Shown here: one piece after another, positions 13,623 to 16,724 of the stretch
Numbering within the stretch: position 1 is the first letter of the stretch
Layout: each line of letters opens with the position of its first letter
Assembly (NCBI GenBank): GCA_902476475.1
Contig: CABSDO010000042.1
Coordinates: 1 to 16,724 of the forward strand
Length of the DNA stretch: 16,724 bases
Origin: an uncultured Collinsella sp.
Lineage (GTDB): Bacteria > Actinomycetota > Coriobacteriia > Coriobacteriales > Coriobacteriaceae
Reading direction: 5' to 3'
The notes under the pieces: generated by a model
What the model was told of the DNA's origin: nothing
Seen by the model: the letters and a program-made list of their open reading frames with translations, nothing else
Databases searched by the model: none
Position numbers and translations under genes: made by a program

Positions 13623-13666
13623 AACAGCTAAACCCATAAACCTTATAGGTTGTACGTTTAGCTGTT
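13623..13666. promoter_or_regulatory. Nested inverted repeat, candidate Rrf2 operator or cysK leader hairpin
   Basis: AACAGCTAAAC (13623-13633) and GTTTAGCTGTT (13656-13666) are perfect 11-bp inverted copies. Inside them, on almost the same axis, AACCT and AGGTT (13639-13651) form a second pair. The element begins about eight bases downstream of the cysK -10 box, so it covers the transcription start or the very 5' end of the mRNA. Repression of cysK by the adjacent Rrf2 protein is the simplest reading; an RNA hairpin is the alternative. Confidence 0.6.
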
Positions 13667-13673
13667 GGCAAGC

Positions 13674-13702
13674 ATAGTAGACACTAAAGCCTAGTAATGC
13701 AA
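13674..13702 (-). promoter_or_regulatory. cysK promoter
   Basis: On the minus strand TTGCAT (-35, 13697-13702) and TACTAT (-10, 13674-13679) are separated by exactly 17 bases. Both hexamers match the sigma-70-type consensus well, and the nested inverted repeat lies just downstream. Confidence 0.7.
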
Positions 13703-13755
13703 TAGGAAATGGAAGATTATTACAAGCTGATTAACCATCTTGACCGGAACGGGTA

Positions 13756-13783
13756 TTTCCAAAGCCAATTTTTCGGCTAGAAT
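13756..13783 (+). promoter_or_regulatory. Candidate promoter of the Rrf2 gene
   Basis: TTTCCA (13756-13761) and TAGAAT (13778-13783) are 16 bases apart, 36 bases before the start codon. The spacer contains AGCC and GGCT as an inverted pair, which could be a half-site for autoregulation. Confidence 0.5.
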
Positions 13784-13819
13784 TTCAACGGACTAAAAGA
13801 CCGAAAGGCAGCACTATAT

Positions 13820-14248
13820 ATGTTGGTTTCTACTAAGGGCAGGTACGCCCTGCGCGTTATGGTTGACCTGGCCGAGCACCAGGCGGCCGGTCGCATCCCG
13901 CTCAAAGAGATCGCGGCGCGACAGGGGATTTCCGAGAAGTACCTCGAGAACATCTTGGCTACGCTCGTGCGCGCCAACATGCTTTCGGGCATGCGTGGCA
14001 AGGGCGGCGGCTATGTGCTCACGCGCCCGCCCGAGCAGTACACGGTGGGCGAGATCTTGCGCCTGACCGAGGGCAGCCTGGCACCGGTCGCCTGCCTGGA
14101 TGGCGACTGCAAGGGCTGCTCGCGATCTGAGGAGTGCCCCACGCTCGACGTGTGGAAGAACCTGGACAAGCTTATCAACGATTACCTCGACGGCGTGACG
14201 CTCGATCAACTTGTCGCTCCCAACCATGGCTACGACTATGTCATCTAA
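13820..14248 (+). CDS. Rrf2-family transcriptional regulator (IscR/CymR-like)
   Basis: This 142-aa protein starts at ATG 13820; AAAGG lies about eleven bases upstream. The N-terminal winged helix-turn-helix has the family start MLVSTKGRYALRVMVDLAEH, the recognition region IAARQGISEKYLENILATL (31-49) and the wing MRGKGGGYVLTRPP (58-71). Cysteines follow at 92, 97, 100 and 106. IscR has three, at 92, 98 and 104, that bind a 2Fe-2S cluster, whereas B. subtilis CymR lacks them. The protein could therefore sense iron-sulfur or sulfur status, with altered spacing and one extra Cys. Its divergence from cysK points to cysteine biosynthesis as a target. Whether it binds a cluster and whether it represses cysK are inferences. 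A terminator shared with the convergent downstream gene ends the unit. Confidence 0.9.
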   Translation: MLVSTKGRYALRVMVDLAEHQAAGRIPLKEIAARQGISEKYLENILATLVRANMLSGMRGKGGGYVLTRPPEQYTVGEILRLTEGSLAPVACLDGDCKGCSRSEECPTLDVWKNLDKLINDYLDGVTLDQLVAPNHGYDYVI

Positions 14249-14318
14249 CCCACGCCTGCCATGTGGGGACGGGGTGGAAATGGTAGATTTTCTTGCCCTC
14301 TGAGACTTGGCAAATAAG

Positions 14319-14349
14319 AAGGCCGCCCATTTTTGCGATGGGCGGCCTT
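14319..14349. terminator. Bidirectional terminator between rrf2 and the YvlD-like gene
   Basis: A perfect 12-bp GC-rich stem (14319-14330 with 14338-14349) with a seven-base loop lies between two convergent genes. T-rich sequence follows on both strands (TTTGATTT on plus, CTTATTTG on minus). Confidence 0.85.
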
Positions 14350-14385
14350 TGATTTGGTCCGATGCGTTTGCGTGTCGGGGGCGTT

Positions 14386-14751
14386 CTACTCTTCGGCAAT
14401 ACTATCGAGGATGCTGCGCATGATGGACACTAGGATGCTGCCCATAAAGGCCGAGCCAAAGCCGGCGATGGAGATACCGACGCCCAACAGGTTGACCGAC
14501 AGGTAGCTGGCGAGCTCCAGCATAAAGCTGTTGAGCACGAGCTGGAAAATGCCGAGCGTAATGATCGTGAGCGGCAGCGAGATGACTGTGAGGAACGGTT
14601 TGACGAACGAATCGACGATGTTGAGGAACAGCCCCACAAAGGCAAAGCAGACCCAGGCCTCGGCAAAGCCGAAGGGTTGGATACCGGGGACGAGGAACGT
14701 GGCGATCGCGATGGCGATCGAGGTGAAGAGCCAGTTAAGCATAAAGCGCAT
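14386..14751 (-). CDS. Four-helix membrane protein, YvlD / 'phage holin family 4' (PF04020) type
   Basis: This 121-aa protein starts at ATG 14751, with AAAGGA nine bases upstream. It is almost wholly hydrophobic, with about four spans: residues 5-21, 31-49, 53-76 and 85-112. The pattern FVGLFLNIVDSFVKPFLTVISLPLTIITLGIFQLVLNSFML is the recognisable core of the PF04020 family, including the NxxxKPxL and PLTxxTLGxF motifs. Despite the holin label, these are chromosomal housekeeping membrane proteins, and YvlD-type members are linked to envelope-stress loci. No phage genes are nearby. It forms a single-gene unit that converges with rrf2. Exact function is unknown. Confidence 0.88.
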   Translation of the reverse strand: MRFMLNWLFTSIAIAIATFLVPGIQPFGFAEAWVCFAFVGLFLNIVDSFVKPFLTVISLPLTIITLGIFQLVLNSFMLELASYLSVNLLGVGISIAGFGSAFMGSILVSIMRSILDSIAEE

Positions 14752-15076
14752 GGCGTGAATCCTTTCTTGCGCCGGGGTTGCTGCTGTCGCGTGAAGCGGC
14801 TTGCGGCGGCGACTTGGATGGTTGCGCGGGCGCGCCGCGGTGTTTGGGCGCCCATTGTCTCAGATATTCGTGGAGCTTACGTGCGCATTCGGTTTCTAAA
14901 CGGCGTTCGTCCTGAAAAACGTGCCGCTGACAGAGAGTCTTGTCACTTTAGTTTGGTGGTGTGCTACACTGCTACGGGCAAATGGCCCATGCATAGTTTT
15001 ATTGCATATTTACGGGCGAACGATGCCCGATGTCAGTATCAACTTCGATGCCTTATGGCGGGTTTGGCGGTGATCG
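14752..15076 (+). promoter_or_regulatory. Intergenic region with candidate yerC promoter
   Basis: This gap of about 325 bases holds no gene I can support. TTGTCA (14940-14945) and TACACT (14965-14970) are 19 bases apart, and TG one base before the -10 gives an extended -10 on the plus strand, about 105 bases before the yerC-like start. This leaves a long leader in which I recognise no riboswitch. Confidence 0.4.
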
Positions 15077-15376
15077 ATGAATATCGAGAACATGTTTGAC
15101 AAGCCTGATGTCAAGCAGCTGGTCCACGCATTTAGTCTTTTGGACGACGAGAACGATATCCAAGCGTTTTTAACCGATATCTGCACACCGCGCGAGATCT
15201 GCGATCTTTCGCAACGCTTGCAGGTCGCGCGTTATCTGGATGAGGGCGAGCCCTATGTTGAGGTTCAGGCCCGCACCGGCGCTTCGTCCACCACGGTGAG
15301 CCGCGTGTCCAAGGCGCTTAATGGCGAGTACGGTGGCTATCGCAAGATCCTCATCAAACTGGAGGATGGCGAGTAG
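15077..15376 (+). CDS. YerC/YecD-family TrpR-like DNA-binding protein
   Basis: This 99-aa protein starts at ATG 15077; GGTGAT two bases upstream matches the 3' end of the anti-Shine-Dalgarno complement at unusually close spacing. Residues 40-90 are the TrpR-superfamily fold: the TPREICDLSQRLQVARYLDEGEPYVEV block, then the helix-turn-helix ARTGASSTTVSRVSKALNGEYGGYRKIL. The family is widespread in Firmicutes and Actinobacteria and related to Trp repressor, but its effector and targets are largely unknown. No tryptophan genes are in view. The gene is followed by its own terminator. The family call is firm. Confidence 0.9.
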   Translation: MNIENMFDKPDVKQLVHAFSLLDDENDIQAFLTDICTPREICDLSQRLQVARYLDEGEPYVEVQARTGASSTTVSRVSKALNGEYGGYRKILIKLEDGE

Positions 15377-15403
15377 GCCAGCGGCAACAAACGAATTGCG
15401 CAG

Positions 15404-15428
15404 AACCGTCCCTCCGGGGGCGGTTTTT
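15404..15428 (+). terminator. Rho-independent terminator of the yerC-like gene
   Basis: AACCGTCCC (15404-15412) pairs with GGGGCGGTT (15417-15425) with one G-T wobble and a four-base loop; the second arm runs into a six-T tract (15424-15429). Confidence 0.8.
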
Positions 15429-15430
15429 TA

Positions 15431-15511
15431 ATCCCTTGGGGACGGAGGAAAACAGGTCACCGGGTTAGACTGACCCCCTCGGTGATTCGTTTTCCTCCGT
15501 CCCCAAGGGAT
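15431..15511. repeat. Large palindromic element, 23-bp arms
   Basis: The arms 15431-15453 and 15489-15511 are exact reverse complements. The 35-base middle contains a second stem, TCACCG with CGGTGA, so the whole can fold into one long hairpin with an internal loop. The arm includes GGGGACGGAGGAAAAC; GGGACGGAG also occurs in the loop at 1874-1882. It directly follows the yerC terminator. Like the 11261-11331 element, it resembles a dispersed intergenic palindrome. Confidence 0.85.
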
Positions 15512-15549
15512 CAAATCTGTTGGCGTGGGGCAAATCTGTCCGCGTGGGC
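15512..15549 (+). repeat. Tandem direct repeat, two 19-base units, before the AddB-like gene
   Basis: CAAATCTGTTGGCGTGGGG (15512-15530) is followed immediately by CAAATCTGTCCGCGTGGGC (15531-15549), identical at 16 of 19 positions. The pair abuts the palindrome and lies 48 bases before the next start codon. It may be paired regulator sites (about two helical turns apart) or debris of a repeat insertion. Confidence 0.7.
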
Positions 15550-15597
15550 GGGTAGGATGGATGCATTGATTATTGCGAACGGTTTGAGTGGAGGACC

Positions 15598-16724
15598 ATG
15601 CCTGTTCGAATCTATACCACCAGTACCGGTACGGACTTGAGCGATGCCGAGTCGGCGCTGCTTGTCGACCTGGTTGCCCGCCACGGGCGTGCCGTTTTGC
15701 TGGCGCCCTCGTTTGCCGAGCTTGACCTGTGCCGTCACGATGCGGCGGTGGCCGGCGCATCGCTGGGCGTTGACTACAAGACCCCTTCATCGTGGCTTCG
15801 TTCGCTGTGGGAGCTTTTGGGCGATGGCCGCAGTTTCGTCGACAACATGCAGCGCCAGATGCTGTTCTCGGACATGATCGCCCGTCGCGACGATGCCGAC
15901 CTGCAGCCGCTTTCGCGCAGCCAGGGCACGGTCCGCATGCTTGCGCGCATGGCCCGCGATGTGCTGCCGGGCGTGGCGGGAACGGGTGCCGAGCGCCGCT
16001 GCGGCGATACGGAACAGCCCAAGCCCAAAAGCGATGCCGAGGCTCGCGTGTTCGAGCTGTTGAGTGCCTATGCGAGCGGCTTGGACCGCCGAGATATGGT
16101 CGAGCCCTGCGAGGCAGCCGATATGATGGCCAGCGCCCTGGCCGACAACTTGCCTGCCTGCGCTCGTGCGGTGTGCGTGCGCGGCATCACATCGTTCACG
16201 CATGGCATGCTCGAGTTACTGTCGGCCGTGGCGAACCATGGGGGAGAGGTCGTTGTGCTGCTTGCTCGCGAGCAGGCGGCAATGCGCGAGAATCTCGCTG
16301 CAGCCTTTGATGCCCGCGGCGTGCTGTTTGAGGCCGCGCCGCTGGGGGAGGATGCCGCCGCGCCCCAGGCTGCCTCCGAGGCCGCCGCTCAGCCTATTTT
16401 TGTAGAGGTTGCCGGCCCCCACGCCCGCGCCCATGCCTATGTTGATGCGATCGATGAGCTGGTAAAAACGTGTGAGGACGCCGCGGTCGACGGCGGTATC
16501 ACGGCGTCCGCGGACCCCGTGCGCGTGCTCGTGGTGTCTGCCCGGGCGCCCCAGCTGTTCGGTGAACTCGCTGCCCGTTTGGCGGCACGTCATATTGCGT
16601 CCGAGACAACCGAGTTCACGGCGTTTTCCCAATCCATCGCGGGCAGGCAGTTCACGGCGCTCGCCAATCTGATCGAGCGCATGAAGGCCGCCGACGAGGG
16701 CACCGCCTCCAAGACCGAGTGGTG
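15598..16724 (+). CDS. AddB-like nuclease/helicase subunit (PD-(D/E)XK family), N-terminal part only
   Basis: From ATG 15598 the frame is open for 375 codons to the window edge; GGAGG lies three bases upstream, a short spacer. It begins MPVRIYTTSTGTDLSDAE, then has a strand RAVLLAPSFAELDL, SSWLRSLWELLGDG (about 62-75) and NMQRQMLFSDMIARRD, a layout like the N-terminal helicase-like region of AddB/RexB. Later stretches, AVCVRGITSFTHGMLELLSAV and EVVVLLARE, fit the strand-helix repeats of an inactivated helicase fold. AddB works with AddA in double-strand-break end processing. No Walker A is visible in this part and the nuclease domain would lie outside the window, so the call is moderate. The gene is rich in Ala, Arg and Asp with GC-ending codons like its host neighbours. 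Confidence 0.55.
   Translation, partial: MPVRIYTTSTGTDLSDAESALLVDLVARHGRAVLLAPSFAELDLCRHDAAVAGASLGVDYKTPSSWLRSLWELLGDGRSFVDNMQRQMLFSDMIARRDDADLQPLSRSQGTVRMLARMARDVLPGVAGTGAERRCGDTEQPKPKSDAEARVFELLSAYASGLDRRDMVEPCEAADMMASALADNLPACARAVCVRGITSFTHGMLELLSAVANHGGEVVVLLAREQAAMRENLAAAFDARGVLFEAAPLGEDAAAPQAASEAAAQPIFVEVAGPHARAHAYVDAIDELVKTCEDAAVDGGITASADPVRVLVVSARAPQLFGELAARLAARHIASETTEFTAFSQSIAGRQFTALANLIERMKAADEGTASKTEW

Noticed and set aside
14386..14751. Phage holin as evidence of a prophage
   Set aside because: PF04020 YvlD-type proteins are ordinary chromosomal membrane proteins and no phage genes are nearby.
11261..15511. CRISPR array from the repeated palindromes
   Set aside because: The palindromes are single, unlike each other and not regularly spaced; no cas genes are seen.

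Overview
The window looks like a piece of a gut Coriobacteriia chromosome, most likely Collinsella. This is inferred from the GC-rich housekeeping genes with GC-ending codons, the gene families present, and the intergenic palindromes carrying a GGGAC core. The housekeeping genes recognised are a YgiQ-type radical SAM protein (cut by the left edge), a DUF1275 membrane protein, fucO, an M42 peptidase, mnmA, cysK with a divergent Rrf2 regulator, a YvlD-type four-helix membrane protein, a YerC/TrpR-like regulator, and an AddB-like nuclease/helicase subunit (cut by the right edge).

The centre of the window, about 2880-8160, is different. It is strikingly AT-rich, uses A/T-ending codons and reads like a transferred island between the DUF1275 gene and fucO. 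It holds a complete-looking RiPP (ribosomally made, modified peptide) cassette. On the minus strand, in transcription order, are: a radical SAM/SPASM maturase resembling the Cys-rich peptide maturase CcpM; a 337-aa protein matching my recollection of the TIGR04066 peptide-maturation family; a 104-aa acyl-carrier-related protein; an easily missed 59-aa Cys-rich peptide (5161-5340) that is the likely precursor; and a LURP-one/tubby-like beta-barrel protein. The last three junctions overlap, and the first gap is 5 bp. On the plus strand, converging on this operon, is an ABC exporter with fused membrane and ATPase domains and no peptidase domain. The inferred pathway is that the precursor, perhaps presented with help from the carrier-like and TIGR04066-like proteins, is cross-linked at its Cys cluster (pattern C-x-C-x2-C-x-C-x2-C) by the maturase and exported by the ABC protein. 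Leader removal, if any, must come from an enzyme outside the window.

Layout: 1-1824 ygiQ (-); 2078-2794 DUF1275 (+) with terminator; 2880-8160 RiPP island; 8397-9563 fucO (+) with a strong terminator; 9649-10167 gene-free DNA with inverted repeats; 10168-11209 M42 peptidase broken by a frameshift near its C-terminus; 11261-11331 a large perfect palindrome; 11346-12446 mnmA (-); 12628-13566 cysk (-); 13820-14248 rrf2 (+), divergent from cysK around a nested inverted repeat; 14386-14751 YvlD-like (-); 15077-15376 yerC-like (+); 15431-15511 a second large palindrome; 15598 to the end an AddB-like gene (+).

The cysK-rrf2 pair suggests local control of cysteine synthesis by a Cys-containing Rrf2 sensor. 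mnmA, next to it, is another sulfur-using function. All family names come from reading motifs; no database search was run.
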